From Burkholderia sp. Bp8963 (GTDB lineage: Bacteria > Pseudomonadota > Gammaproteobacteria > Burkholderiales > Burkholderiaceae): 64,000 bases of DNA. Of this stretch, positions 1 to 9,322 are shown one piece after another. The notes beneath the pieces were generated by a model, which did not search any database, was not told the origin of the DNA, and saw only the letters and a program-made list of their open reading frames with translations. Made by a program: the position numbers and the translations under genes. The first letter of the stretch is position 1; each line of letters starts with the position of its first letter. The DNA lies in NCBI RefSeq assembly GCF_003854275.1, contig NZ_QTQP01000011.1, positions 1-64,000 on the forward strand, in the 5' to 3' direction.

Positions 1-1533
1 CAGCGTGTGTCGCTCACCATCAGTGAGAACACGTCGCTCGCGAGCACCTGGGACACCATCACGATCGTCAACCCCGACGGCTCCCTGCTGGTGAACGGCG
101 CGCGCTTCAATGGCAGTTACTACAGCGACGTGCTCACGCTGCCAGCCACCGGCACCTACACCATCAAGCTAGTCCCGGACGGTTCCGCCACCGGCAGCGC
201 CACCTTTACGCTCTACAACGTGCCGCCGGATCCGACGGGGACGATCACCTCGGGCGGATCGGCGGTCACCCTCACCACCACCACGCCCGGCCAGGACATG
301 AGCCTGACCTTTAGCGGCACGGCCGGACAGCGTGTGTCGCTCACCATCAGTGAGAACACGTCGCTCGCGAGCACCTGGGACACCGTCAAGATCGTCAACC
401 CCGACGGCTCCTTGCTGGTGAACGGCGCGCGCTTCAATGGCAGTTACTATAGCGACGTGCTCACGCTGCCGGCTACCGGCACCTACACGATCAAGCTGGA
501 CCCGGACGGCACCGCCACCGGCAGCGCCACCTTTACGCTCTACAACGTGCCGCCGGATCCGACCGGGACGATCACCCCGGGCGGCTCACCGGTAACGCTC
601 ACGTCCACCACGCCGGGCCAGGACATGAGCCTGACCTTTAGCGGCACGGCCGGACAGCGTGTGTCGCTCACCATCAGTGAGAACACGTCGCTCGCGAGCA
701 CCTGGGACACCATCACGATCGTCAACCCCGACGGCTCCCTGCTGGTGAACGGCGCGCGCTTCAATGGCAGTTACTACAGCGACGTGCTCACGCTGCCAGC
801 CACCGGCACCTACACCATCAAGCTGGACCCGGACGGCACCGTCACCGGCAGCGCCGCCTTTACGCTCTACAACGTCTCGTCCGATCCGACGGGGACGATC
901 ACCCCGGGCGGATCGGCGGTCACCCTCACCACCACCACGCCGGGCCAGGACATGAGCCTGACCTTTAGCGGCACGGCCGGACAACGTGTGTCGCTCACCA
1001 TCAGTGAGAACACGTCGCTCGCGAGCACCTGGGACACCGTCAAGATCGTCAACCCCGACGGCTCCTTGCTGGTGAACGGCGCGCGCTTCAATGGCAGTTA
1101 CTATAGCGACGTGCTCACGCTGCCGGCCACCGGCACCTACACCATCAAGCTGGACCCGGACGGCACCGTCACCGGCAGCGCCACCTTTACGCTCTACAAC
1201 GTGCCGCCGGACCCGACGGGGACGATCACCCCGAGCGGATCGGCGGTCACCCTCACCACCACCACGCCGGGCCAGGACATGAGCCTGACCTTTAGCGGCA
1301 CGGCCGGACAGCGTGTGTCGCTCACCATCAGTGAGACTACGTCGCTCACGAGCACCTGGGACACCATCACGATCGTCAACCCTGACGGCTCCTTGCTGGT
1401 GAACGGCGCGCGCTTCAATGGCAGTTACTCAAGCGGAACGCTCACGCTGCCAGCCACCGGCACCTACACGATCAAGCTGGATCCGGACGGCACTGTCACG
1501 GGCAGCGCCACCTTCACGCTGAGCAGCCAATGA
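1..1533 (+). CDS. Partial surface protein of tandem 109-aa beta-sandwich repeats
   Basis: The frame is open from base 1, so the start lies outside the window and the 5' end is missing. The visible 510 residues are five copies of a 109-residue unit (the last one incomplete). Each unit has alternating hydrophobic beta-strand patterns and the landmarks GTAGQRVSLTIS, TIVNPDGSLLVNGARFNGSY and LPATGTYTIKLDPDG. The pattern resembles pre-peptidase C-terminal (PPC)-like extracellular beta-sandwich domains; this is a resemblance call. There is no C-terminal anchor, and the last strand ends shortly before the stop. The gene ends 10 bp before the RHS gene, whose Shine-Dalgarno overlaps this stop, so the two are probably one operon encoding a surface module delivered or displayed with the RHS protein. 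Confidence 0.75.
   Translation, partial: QRVSLTISENTSLASTWDTITIVNPDGSLLVNGARFNGSYYSDVLTLPATGTYTIKLVPDGSATGSATFTLYNVPPDPTGTITSGGSAVTLTTTTPGQDMSLTFSGTAGQRVSLTISENTSLASTWDTVKIVNPDGSLLVNGARFNGSYYSDVLTLPATGTYTIKLDPDGTATGSATFTLYNVPPDPTGTITPGGSPVTLTSTTPGQDMSLTFSGTAGQRVSLTISENTSLASTWDTITIVNPDGSLLVNGARFNGSYYSDVLTLPATGTYTIKLDPDGTVTGSAAFTLYNVSSDPTGTITPGGSAVTLTTTTPGQDMSLTFSGTAGQRVSLTISENTSLASTWDTVKIVNPDGSLLVNGARFNGSYYSDVLTLPATGTYTIKLDPDGTVTGSATFTLYNVPPDPTGTITPSGSAVTLTTTTPGQDMSLTFSGTAGQRVSLTISETTSLTSTWDTITIVNPDGSLLVNGARFNGSYSSGTLTLPATGTYTIKLDPDGTVTGSATFTLSSQ
1..1533 (+). repeat. 327-bp direct tandem repeat, five copies
   Basis: Copies begin at 1, 328, 655, 982 and 1309, a strict period of 327 bp (109 codons). 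Neighbouring copies are nearly identical at DNA level. Alternate copies share variants: 'accatcacgatc' in copies 1, 3 and 5, 'accgtcaagatc' in copies 2 and 4. This suggests duplication of a two-unit block or gene conversion. The fifth copy is truncated and ends the protein. Confidence 0.95.
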
Positions 1534-1543
1534 AGGAGCCACG

Positions 1544-4500
1544 ATGCTTGCCAGAAAATTCATTGGGTTACACGGCAAGGAGCGCGCCATGAACGTTTGG
1601 CCTCTTTTCCTTCGATGGCTGATCAGCGTGGTACTGATGCTGAGCTTGACCATTGGTCACTCAGTCGCGGTGACGCTGCCCGTGGTACCGGGACAAAGCG
1701 CGACGCTTCTGCCGGATGGGCGTTGGGTGCTGGTGGGTGGCGAGGGCGCCGCTGCGGCGACGGCGTCGATCTTCAACCCGACAACTCAGCAGATCATAAA
1801 GTTGCCGACCGGTTTGGCTGCGCCGCGCGCGTACCACAGCGCGACGCTTCTACCGGATGGGCGCGTGCTTGTCTTGGGTGGTGTCGGAACCGACGGAACG
1901 ATCCTGAATAGTGCAGAGCAGTTTGATCCGGCCGGCCAGTCATTCACCTCCCTGGGCGATGTGGGCCTGCTCGCACGCGCCCACCATACCGCCACCGTCC
2001 TCATGGATGGTACGGTGCTCGTGGCCGGTGGCGTCTCCGGGGCGGGGACGCCGCTGCCGCAGGCCGAGCTCTGGGATCCCGCCACCCGCCAGGCCCGGCC
2101 ATTCAGTGCGCAGCTAGTTGTCCCGCGCGCGGACCATACCGCACTGGTGTTGCCGACCGAGCCCGTGTTGCTTTCGGGAGGACGCGATGGCGCGGGCAAG
2201 CCCGTGTCCACCCCTGAAATCTACTCCCCGCAACAGCAGAACTTTACTGCGGTCGATGCTGCCGGCAACAATGTACTGGCGGCACCCTCAGCTGCGGACG
2301 CACCTGCCGTAATGGGTTCCTTGCCGACGCCGGGCACGGCTGGCGTTGCTGTCAATGCATCCATCGCCATACGCTTTTCCACGCCGCTATCCGTCGTTAG
2401 CCTCAATCCACGCACCGTGACGCTCCTGGGGCCGACCGACGCTGTCGCCGTGCACGTGGTGCCGGCCGAGGGCGGGCGGATGCTGTTCGTAACGCCGGCA
2501 ACGGATCTTCGGCCCGGGGCAAATTACACGCTCTTCATCAGTGGCGCCGTCGATGCGACGGGCAGGCCGCTCCCGTTTACCTCAATCGGCTTTACTACAC
2601 GTACGCTAAGCGGGGCGTCCTCATCCGCGAGCACGTCGTCCGGCAGCACGGTTGCGGTAGCCACGAGCCCAGTCAGTGCCGCCGCACCAAACGCGGTGTC
2701 AACTCCGAAGGCGCCCGCGCAGTCTACGTCACCCGCAGCTTTGGCCGGTATGGCGGAGCCCACTATCTGGATTCCAAATGGTCCGCATTTGGCCGGGGAC
2801 TGGCGGCTCAAATTCCCCGCGGCACCCTTGCAGCAATTGCCGGCCTTGATGGCAACACCGGGGGTGACTGCGCTGTCCGGGCAGGTATTGTTCATGAACG
2901 GCACCGCGGCGGCCAACGTGACCATGAAGCTCGGAAGTCAGAGTACGCTAACGGATGCGACTGGACGCTTTCTGCTGCCCGGGGTGAGCGCTGGGACCCA
3001 AACACTGGTGATAGATGGACGAAGTGCGAATCGGCCCGGAAAGACATTGGGCTACTTCGAGGCATTAGTTACCGTCGACGCAGGGAAGACCACGGTCTTG
3101 CCGTACACGAGTTGGATGCCGCTGATCGACACTCAGCATACAGTGAAATTTGACTCGCCGACCACCAGTGAGGTGGTCATTACCACGCCGTACATCCCCG
3201 GCCTGGAAGTCCACCTCCCGAAGGGCTCTGTGCTGCGTGATCGCGCGGGACATGTGATCAATGAACTATCGATCACTCCGGTACCGGCGGACCGACCACC
3301 ATTCCCGCTTCCGACGCGCTACGTCCCGGTCTACTTCACCCTGCAGCCCGGCGGGGCGCATGTCGAAGGAGTCGATGCCGCGAGCGCGCAGGGCGCCCGC
3401 GTGATCTACCCGAATTACCATCACGGCGCGCCCGGCAGCAGTCTGGACTTCTGGAACTACGACCCGACCGTCAAGGGCTGGTACGTGTACGGTCAGGGCA
3501 AGATTAGCGCCAATGGCCAGCAAATCGTCCCAGACCCGGGTGTCGCCATCTACGAGCTCACCGGGGCGATGGTCTCGTTATCTACCAACGCACCGGCAAA
3601 TGGCCCGCCACCGGGCGGTTGCCCGATGGCGGGCGGCTCTCCTGGATCGGGTGGCGTGCCGGGAACTGCAGCACCGCAAGGGCCGCCCCCTGGTCCAGGC
3701 GAAGACTGCTCGCAAAATGTCCCACCACCGCAGCCCGGCCACCCTGCCGGTCCCTCGGGTTCCAGTAAATCGGGAGGAAAGGCAGGATGCGTGTCGCAGG
3801 GGGGAGACCCCGTGGACTGCGCGACGGGTCTCTTCGTGCTCTCGCGCACCGATTTGACAATCACAGGCACGATACCGTTAGCATTGACACGTGTTTATCG
3901 TCAGAGTGACAACACGTCCCGCGCGTTCGGCATTGGCACCACCGACCGGTACGATATTTTCACGATTGGCGACATAAACCCGTACACCTACCAGGACCTG
4001 ATCCTGCCGGACGGTGGCCGAATTCACTTCGTACGGACCTCTTCCGGAACGAGTTGGGCCGATGCGGTCTACACGCACACTGCGACACCGAGCGCGTACT
4101 ACGGCGCGACCATCAGCTGGTTGAACAACGGTTGGGTGCTGAAGATGCGCGACGGACGAACGATGTACTTTGCCGAATGCGCGTGGTGTTCGAACAGCAG
4201 GATGGCCGCACTCCGCGAGTTCGATGACCGGCTGGGGAACAAGCTGACGCTGACGCGTGACTCCTACGGGAACTTGACACAAATTGGTAATCCTGACGGA
4301 CGATTCATCAACCTGACCTATGACAGTACCAACCGTGTAACGCAGGCGCAGGACAATATCGGTCGAACCGTCACCTATCAGTACGATGCGAGCGGACGTC
4401 TTGCGCAGGTAACAGACCCCGACGGCGGTGCGGAGCACTACGCTTACGACGCTTCCAACAACATGCTCACGGTCACGAGGCCTGGCGGCCAGGTGATGGT

Positions 4501-6826
4501 GACGAACCAGTACGACTCCAACAACCGGGTCACGAAGCAGACGCTCGCGGATGGCGGGGTGTACCAGTTTGCCTACACACTCGATAGCAACGGCAACGTG
4601 ACGCAAACCGCCATTACCGATCCGAAAGGCAACGTGCGTCAGATCGCCTTCAACGCGAGCGGTTATCCGACCAGCACGACCTGGGCAGTGGGCAAGCCGG
4701 AAGCGCAGACCTTCACCTACAGCCGAGGCACCGGCACTAACCTGTTGCTTTCCTCGACCGACGCGCTCTCACGCACCACCAGCTATACGTACGACTCCGT
4801 GGGAAACCTCGCGAGCGTGACGGCGCTGTCGGGGACTGCGCAGGCGGTCGCCGTCACCTATACCTACGAGCCCGTGTATAGCCGCCTGAACACATATACG
4901 GACGGTCTTGGGCATTCCTCGACATACCATTACGACAGTTCGGGCAACTGCATCGAAATGGATGACCCGCTGGGCGATGCCACCCATTTCGCCTACAACA
5001 GTCTTGGCCAGATGACCGGGATCACAGACCCACTGGGCAATATCACATTGCTCAGCTATCAGGGTGGGGATCTCGCCGCGATCACCGATCCAACTGGCCG
5101 GACCGTGACCCGCTACACGGATGGGATCGGGCGGCTCCTGTCCATGTCGGACCCGTTGGGCAATCTCACCACTTTCGACTATAACGGGCGCGATTTACCG
5201 ACTCGCATCACGGACGCGCGCGGCGGCGTCACGAGCCTGACGTACGACGTTAACGGCAATTTGACGAGCCTCACCGACGCGCGAGGCGGGATCACGAGCT
5301 TCGCGTACGATGCCAAGGATCGGCGCGTCAGGCGCACCGATCCGCTGCAGGCGGTCGAGAGCTATGCCTACGACGGCAACGACAATCTCACGCAGCACAC
5401 CGATCGCAAGGGTAAAGTCGCGACGTTCAGCTACGACGGGCTCAACCGCGGGGTATCGGCCGCATATGGCCAGACGCTCACCGGTGGTAGTCTCTCGTCG
5501 CCCGATGCAACCACGAGTATCGCTTTTGACGCAGGGGACCGGCCGACCCAAATCGTCGATTCCCAAGGCGGTACCGTCAATAGGACCTACGACGGCCTTG
5601 ATCGCCTCACCGCCGAGACCACACCGCAGGGTAGCGTCGCGTACACGTACGATGCCGCGAGCCGGCGCACCACCCTCCAAGTGGCAGGTCAGACCGCAGT
5701 CGCCTATGCCTATGACAACGCGGATCGCCTCACCGGCATCACGCAGGGCAGCGCGCAGGTAGGGGTCACCTACGATGCTGACAGCCGCCGGTCAACCCTC
5801 ACGCTGCCCAACGGAATCGTCGCCACCTACACCTACGACACAGCGAGCCAGTTGACCGGGATCACCTATGCGAACGGGAGCACCAGCGTCGGCAACCTGA
5901 CTTATGCGTACGACAACGCGGGACGGCGCACACAGATCGGTGGCACGCTCGCCAGCATGAACCTGCCGGCGGCGCTGACGAGTGCGACGTACGACGCAGA
6001 TAACCGGCTGACCAATTGGTCCGGTACCACGCTGACTTATGACGCGAACGGTAATCTAACCGGTGACGGCAGCTTCACGTATGGGTGGGACTCGCGCGGC
6101 CGGCTCGTCTCGCTGGTTGGGGCAGCGACCGCGAGCTTTGCCTACGACTCACAGGGGCGGCGAACCGGCAAGACGGTGAACGGGACCGCGACGAACTTTC
6201 TCTACGACGGGCCGAGTGTGGTGCAGGAACTGGCGAGCGGCACGCCCACCGCGAATCGGCTGACGGGGCTCGGGATCGACGAGATCTATAGCCGCACCGA
6301 CAATCTCGGGGCCAGAAGCTTCGTCACGGATTCACTTGGCAGCACGGTCGCGCTCACCGACGCCAGTGGAGCAGTCAAAACGAGCTACGGGTATGAGCCA
6401 TATGGCGCCACCACGACCAGCGGTGAGGCGAATGCCAACGCCGCGCAATACACGGGACGGGAGAACGATGGTACCGGCCTATACTACTATCGGGCAAGGT
6501 ACTATCACCCCGGGTTCAGCCGGTTTGTGGCCGAGGATCCGATCACGTTGGCGGCGGGAGCTAATCTGTACGCCTATGTCGGTGGTAACCCAGTTAGCAA
6601 AGTTGACCCACTAGGCTTGTCGGCATCAGATTTTGTCGTACCTTCTGGTCCGAAGGCGGGCCTTCAACAATGCGTCTCGAGAGAGGACCATGAAGATCAG
6701 TGTCATGCTCAGTATGAATCGAACTTGGATGAGTGTCAGGCCTATTCCAAAGCTTATGGGACGGATTGGCTCCGAGCCTGTAAAGCAAGGGCCTTCCAGA
6801 TATATCAAGAGTGCAGGGGGTATTAG
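1544..6826 (+). CDS. Kelch/RHS-repeat polymorphic surface protein
   Basis: This 1760-aa exported RHS/YD-repeat protein follows the upstream gene by 10 bp. ATG 1544 has AAGGAG five bases upstream. ATG 1589 also has AAGGAG and gives a cleaner signal peptide (MNVWPLFLRWLISVVLMLSL), so the true start may be 1589. In order: signal peptide; Kelch-like repeats to about residue 240 (SATLLPDGR and VLVLGG motifs); a bacterial Ig-like domain near 255-365; a carboxypeptidase-regulatory-like fold near 440-500; a DUF6531-type entry domain from about 749; YD repeats to about 1600; and the RHS core motif YYYRARYYHPGFSRFVAEDP, ending at DPLGL near 1693. The last 67 residues form a Cys-rich variable tip (five Cys). 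RHS shells usually enclose a C-terminal toxin, but this tip is very short and its activity cannot be read from sequence. Confidence 0.9.
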   Translation: MLARKFIGLHGKERAMNVWPLFLRWLISVVLMLSLTIGHSVAVTLPVVPGQSATLLPDGRWVLVGGEGAAAATASIFNPTTQQIIKLPTGLAAPRAYHSATLLPDGRVLVLGGVGTDGTILNSAEQFDPAGQSFTSLGDVGLLARAHHTATVLMDGTVLVAGGVSGAGTPLPQAELWDPATRQARPFSAQLVVPRADHTALVLPTEPVLLSGGRDGAGKPVSTPEIYSPQQQNFTAVDAAGNNVLAAPSAADAPAVMGSLPTPGTAGVAVNASIAIRFSTPLSVVSLNPRTVTLLGPTDAVAVHVVPAEGGRMLFVTPATDLRPGANYTLFISGAVDATGRPLPFTSIGFTTRTLSGASSSASTSSGSTVAVATSPVSAAAPNAVSTPKAPAQSTSPAALAGMAEPTIWIPNGPHLAGDWRLKFPAAPLQQLPALMATPGVTALSGQVLFMNGTAAANVTMKLGSQSTLTDATGRFLLPGVSAGTQTLVIDGRSANRPGKTLGYFEALVTVDAGKTTVLPYTSWMPLIDTQHTVKFDSPTTSEVVITTPYIPGLEVHLPKGSVLRDRAGHVINELSITPVPADRPPFPLPTRYVPVYFTLQPGGAHVEGVDAASAQGARVIYPNYHHGAPGSSLDFWNYDPTVKGWYVYGQGKISANGQQIVPDPGVAIYELTGAMVSLSTNAPANGPPPGGCPMAGGSPGSGGVPGTAAPQGPPPGPGEDCSQNVPPPQPGHPAGPSGSSKSGGKAGCVSQGGDPVDCATGLFVLSRTDLTITGTIPLALTRVYRQSDNTSRAFGIGTTDRYDIFTIGDINPYTYQDLILPDGGRIHFVRTSSGTSWADAVYTHTATPSAYYGATISWLNNGWVLKMRDGRTMYFAECAWCSNSRMAALREFDDRLGNKLTLTRDSYGNLTQIGNPDGRFINLTYDSTNRVTQAQDNIGRTVTYQYDASGRLAQVTDPDGGAEHYAYDASNNMLTVTRPGGQVMVTNQYDSNNRVTKQTLADGGVYQFAYTLDSNGNVTQTAITDPKGNVRQIAFNASGYPTSTTWAVGKPEAQTFTYSRGTGTNLLLSSTDALSRTTSYTYDSVGNLASVTALSGTAQAVAVTYTYEPVYSRLNTYTDGLGHSSTYHYDSSGNCIEMDDPLGDATHFAYNSLGQMTGITDPLGNITLLSYQGGDLAAITDPTGRTVTRYTDGIGRLLSMSDPLGNLTTFDYNGRDLPTRITDARGGVTSLTYDVNGNLTSLTDARGGITSFAYDAKDRRVRRTDPLQAVESYAYDGNDNLTQHTDRKGKVATFSYDGLNRGVSAAYGQTLTGGSLSSPDATTSIAFDAGDRPTQIVDSQGGTVNRTYDGLDRLTAETTPQGSVAYTYDAASRRTTLQVAGQTAVAYAYDNADRLTGITQGSAQVGVTYDADSRRSTLTLPNGIVATYTYDTASQLTGITYANGSTSVGNLTYAYDNAGRRTQIGGTLASMNLPAALTSATYDADNRLTNWSGTTLTYDANGNLTGDGSFTYGWDSRGRLVSLVGAATASFAYDSQGRRTGKTVNGTATNFLYDGPSVVQELASGTPTANRLTGLGIDEIYSRTDNLGARSFVTDSLGSTVALTDASGAVKTSYGYEPYGATTTSGEANANAAQYTGRENDGTGLYYYRARYYHPGFSRFVAEDPITLAAGANLYAYVGGNPVSKVDPLGLSASDFVVPSGPKAGLQQCVSREDHEDQCHAQYESNLDECQAYSKAYGTDWLRACKARAFQIYQECRGY

Positions 6827-6828
6827 AG

Positions 6829-7086
6829 ATGAGTAGGCGATGCGTAGTTATTACGTATGATCCAGAAAACGAGCGGCTGGTCTCTTACTCTTGCGAGGAG
6901 GATAAAATTAAGCCGGCTATTGCTGGAAAGTTCGAGCTTCCTCTAAACCTGGAAGATTTTGGGCGGAATATAGATGATGAGTTTGCAAGGAAATTCGGGG
7001 TAGCCTCTTTATCAGTGCTTGCGTTGTACAATCCGGAACTAAAGGATTTTCTGAACTTTACAATAGACAAGAGCGCTGGAGGGTAA
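6829..7086 (+). CDS. Small AT-rich partner of the RHS tip, possible immunity protein
   Basis: This 85-aa protein starts two bases after the RHS stop (ATG 6829, GGGGG-rich ribosome site about eight bases upstream). An in-frame GTG at 6811 would overlap the RHS gene. It is acidic and soluble with no signal peptide or membrane segment. I recognise no family. The position immediately after a variable RHS tip is that of a cognate immunity gene, and the stretch is clearly more AT-rich than the RHS body, as expected for exchangeable tip-immunity cassettes. The immunity role is inference from position only. Confidence 0.6.
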   Translation: MSRRCVVITYDPENERLVSYSCEEDKIKPAIAGKFELPLNLEDFGRNIDDEFARKFGVASLSVLALYNPELKDFLNFTIDKSAGG

Positions 7087-7133
7087 GCAGGACTCAAGAG
7101 GCATTCAATCTGCTAACTCAGCTCTCGAATTAT

Positions 7134-7168
7134 GCAAAGCCCATCAAATAGGTGGGCTTTGCTGTTTC
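7134..7168 (+). terminator. Rho-independent terminator after the RHS cassette
   Basis: A perfect 10-bp stem (7134-7143 with 7153-7162, GCAAAGCCCA / TGGGCTTTGC) has a 9-nt loop and is followed by TGTTTCT. It lies 48 bp after the small partner gene. Confidence 0.75.
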
Positions 7169-7255
7169 TGCACCTCGATGGCCGCCTGACTGCATTCCAG
7201 TTGCACTGGTTGCCTCCCGTTTGCACTCCAGTTGCATCCCATTTACCACCCGATT

Positions 7256-7352
7256 GCTCACTACGACGGGCCGAATGTGGTGCAGGAACTGCCGAGCGGC
7301 ACGCCCACCGCGAATCCGCTGACGGGGCTCGGCGTCCACGAGGTATATAGCA
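7256..7352 (+). pseudogene. Detached fragment of an RHS core
   Basis: About 95 bp match the RHS gene segment at 6200-6293 with only a few changes, encoding YDGPNVVQELPSGTPTANPL and then TGLGVHEVYSST. There is no start, no stop-defined frame and no downstream core. It is most simply a remnant of a displaced RHS C-terminal segment left by recombination between core sequences, or of a second RHS gene now deleted. Confidence 0.8.
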
Positions 7353-7590
7353 GTACTGGTGTCCCGCCGCACGATTGCGGCCGCGTCGGGCACTTGACAA
7401 CAATGATTGAAAGGAGCGTGTCAGCGCTCGAGTGCAGATGGACCGATAAGCGTTATTGAACTAACCCGCTGACGTGGGAGATGGTGGTTGGCTGGCGGTA
7501 TCGGCTCCGGGATCGATGGTGGGGAGTCCGGTCGAGTGCGACGATGGCAGTGCAGTTTGCTGTCCACGTCCCCTCTGAGCGGAGTCCACC
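7353..7590. other. Non-coding mobile-element flank
   Basis: I see no supportable gene between the RHS fragment and the recombinase stub. The last 80 bases look like the leader of the recombinase, ending in GGAGTCCACC just before its ATG. Confidence 0.4.
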
Positions 7591-7729
7591 ATGACACCCC
7601 TACGTCGACGCATGATCGAGGATATGCGCGTGCGCAACCTCGCGGCCAATACCCAACGCGCCTATCTCGGGCAGCTCACGCTTTGCCGAACGCTTCGGGC
7701 GTTCTCCCGAGGTGCTGGGTCCAGGGGCA
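7591..7729 (+). pseudogene. Truncated, frameshifted tyrosine recombinase (integrase) stub
   Basis: The frame from ATG 7591 gives MTPLRRRMIEDMRVRNLAAN followed by TQRAYLGQLTL, the SAM-like N-terminal domain of phage-type integrases often paired with IS91-like transposases. Near 7680 the reading shifts; the neighbouring frame continues the family as FAERFGRSPEVLGPG. The homology stops where the 50-bp palindrome begins. The catalytic domain (R..H-R-Y) is absent, so this is a dead fragment. Confidence 0.75.
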
Positions 7730-7730
7730 T

Positions 7731-7780
7731 GAACAAGGTAAGCGCTTATGCGCTGCAGCGCATAAGCGCTTACCTTGTTC
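7731..7780. repeat. Perfect 50-bp palindrome (25-bp arms, no spacer)
   Basis: Bases 7731-7755 are the exact reverse complement of 7756-7780, centred on CTGCAG, with a nested AAGCGCTT in each arm. With a 2-nt bulge on the left, a GGGGC/GCCCC pair extends the stem. It sits exactly where the integrase homology stops, so it is likely an element terminus or recombination joint. Part of it translates in both directions by chance. Confidence 0.95.
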
Positions 7781-8417
7781 GCCCCCCCGCCACAGGCACT
7801 ACAGTTGGGCTGACGCGCATCTTGACAGACCGGGGCGAACCGCGGCGCTCGTCCGCTCAGCTCCAAGGGAGGATGCGACAAAAGTTTGAGGCCGCCTCGC
7901 TTCGTAGTCGGACTGCGTGACGACATTGGTCCGGACGGCGGGCAATGGGACCGCGTGTTGCCGCTTATGCGAAGCGCCGTTCGATCTCGGGACGGGCACT
8001 GAACGGCTTCCGGCGTGCCGCACGCGCGACTCACGATTTCCGCCGAGGGGCTTGGGAATAAAGTTCTGCAGAATGCGGACACAGACACGGTGTCAACCCG
8101 TACAAACTATCGGTCGAACTTGACATAAGTGTTTCTCTCGATTTTTTAGAACGGTCGTTCGTTTATTGGTTTCAGCCGCCAACTCCGTCTGCAACGCTGG
8201 CGCCTTGACGGCCCATAGCTCAGCGCGTCCGGGTGTCGGTCCGCACGACGCCAGGCTCGGTCGCAAGTTCGACCGACCGCGAGCTTTTCCGGGTTGCATT
8301 TTCGTCACGCAGGCACAAAGGGTTTGTACGTAGAAATTTCAGGTACCTACAGCCGACAAGCAGCAAGAATCAAACGCCGCTCGTTTCTGGCATCTGGTCT
8401 GATACGGGCTATCAGGG
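7781..8417. other. Gene-poor scar between palindrome and operon
   Basis: There are about 640 bases without a gene I can support. Short open frames exist on both strands but show no family features. It is probably degraded mobile-element DNA. Confidence 0.4.
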
Positions 8418-8467
8418 TTGAAGTGGTGTCCAAAAAACTGTCTAAAAGGGTGTGGCTGGTCTAGAAT
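8418..8467 (+). promoter_or_regulatory. Candidate sigma70 promoter for the four-gene operon
   Basis: TTGAAG (8418-8423), 17 bp, then TCTAAA (8441-8446). TAGAAT at 8462-8467 is an alternative -10. The near-repeats TGTCCAAAA and TGTCTAAAA (8427-8446) could be an operator for the helix-turn-helix protein encoded downstream. This is from sequence pattern only. Confidence 0.3.
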
Positions 8468-8494
8468 GCAGTCAAACTCTCGGGAAACACAACC

Positions 8495-9322
8495 ATGCAG
8501 CCTCTTGGCACTTGGAAGAACGCACCGCTCGCGTATGTCGTGGCGGAAGTCCGATTCGGAAGTCTCCTGTCCCTCGATTCGATAGCCGGCCGCCTTCAAG
8601 AAAGCCTCGTTTCGCAGTTCCCCCGCCTGATCAAGGGGCAGGCGGTGGCTTTGAACTTCGGCGCGCAGGTGATGACGCCGCAGGTCGTGCCCCGGTTTCA
8701 CTTTCTGTCCGAGGACAGCCGCACAGGCGTGGTCCTTGGCCACGATACGCTCGCAGTCCACGCGACGACGTATGTTGACTCCGCGCACTTCGCCGAGGTC
8801 CTGCGTGAGGTGTGGGGGGCCTGGCTGCACGCGTGGCCAAAGACATTCGTCGAGCGTCTTGGCATGCGCTACTGGGATATCGTGCTTCCAGAGGGCGGCC
8901 TGTCGGTCGGCGATTTTTTCGCCGCGCCGTTTTCAGGGATTGAGACCCTCTGGCCGGGCGGGCGCTTGAGTCGGCACACGCATGAACTAGTCTATGAGGT
9001 CGCCGGGCCCATCACCCAGAGCACGGTAGTCAGGGCTGGGACGGTGCCTGCGGTGCAGCCATATCCACCCGCGTTTTTCTTCGTTCCCGAACTTTCCCCA
9101 TCGGAGCGTCTGCAGCGAGCAACGGCGCTTGCGCAGCGGGAGAAAGATGCCACGATCGCTTTTCTCGATGTCGATGCTTCGGCGGAGATCAAACGCATTG
9201 TAGATGCGGACACTTTCGTTGACTGTGCGAAGATTCTGCATCAGTCTCAGTCAGCGGTTTTCAAGGCACTCACCAGTGAGCGCGGCCAGACAATCTGGAA
9301 AGACGGAGTCCCCGATGCTTGA
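8495..9322 (+). CDS. TIGR04255 family protein
   Basis: This 275-aa soluble protein opens with the signature LGTWKNAPLAYVVAEVRFGS, typical of the sporadically distributed TIGR04255 family, followed by alternating beta/alpha segments and the stretch ERLGMRYWDIVLP. No catalytic motif is visible. ATG 8495 is preceded by a weak GGGAAA. The family has no established biochemical function that I know of, but occurs patchily and often in accessory DNA. It is the first gene of a four-gene run and overlaps the next gene by 8 bp, implying coupled translation. Confidence 0.75.
   Translation: MQPLGTWKNAPLAYVVAEVRFGSLLSLDSIAGRLQESLVSQFPRLIKGQAVALNFGAQVMTPQVVPRFHFLSEDSRTGVVLGHDTLAVHATTYVDSAHFAEVLREVWGAWLHAWPKTFVERLGMRYWDIVLPEGGLSVGDFFAAPFSGIETLWPGGRLSRHTHELVYEVAGPITQSTVVRAGTVPAVQPYPPAFFFVPELSPSERLQRATALAQREKDATIAFLDVDASAEIKRIVDADTFVDCAKILHQSQSAVFKALTSERGQTIWKDGVPDA

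Noticed and set aside
1..1533. The repeat array as a CRISPR array
   Set aside because: Units are 327 bp, contiguous and in frame, with no spacers.
7781..8088. Minus-strand frame after the palindrome with Cys-rich C-SACGGG as a transposase remnant
   Set aside because: No conserved transposase motif survives, and part of the frame is the palindrome itself.
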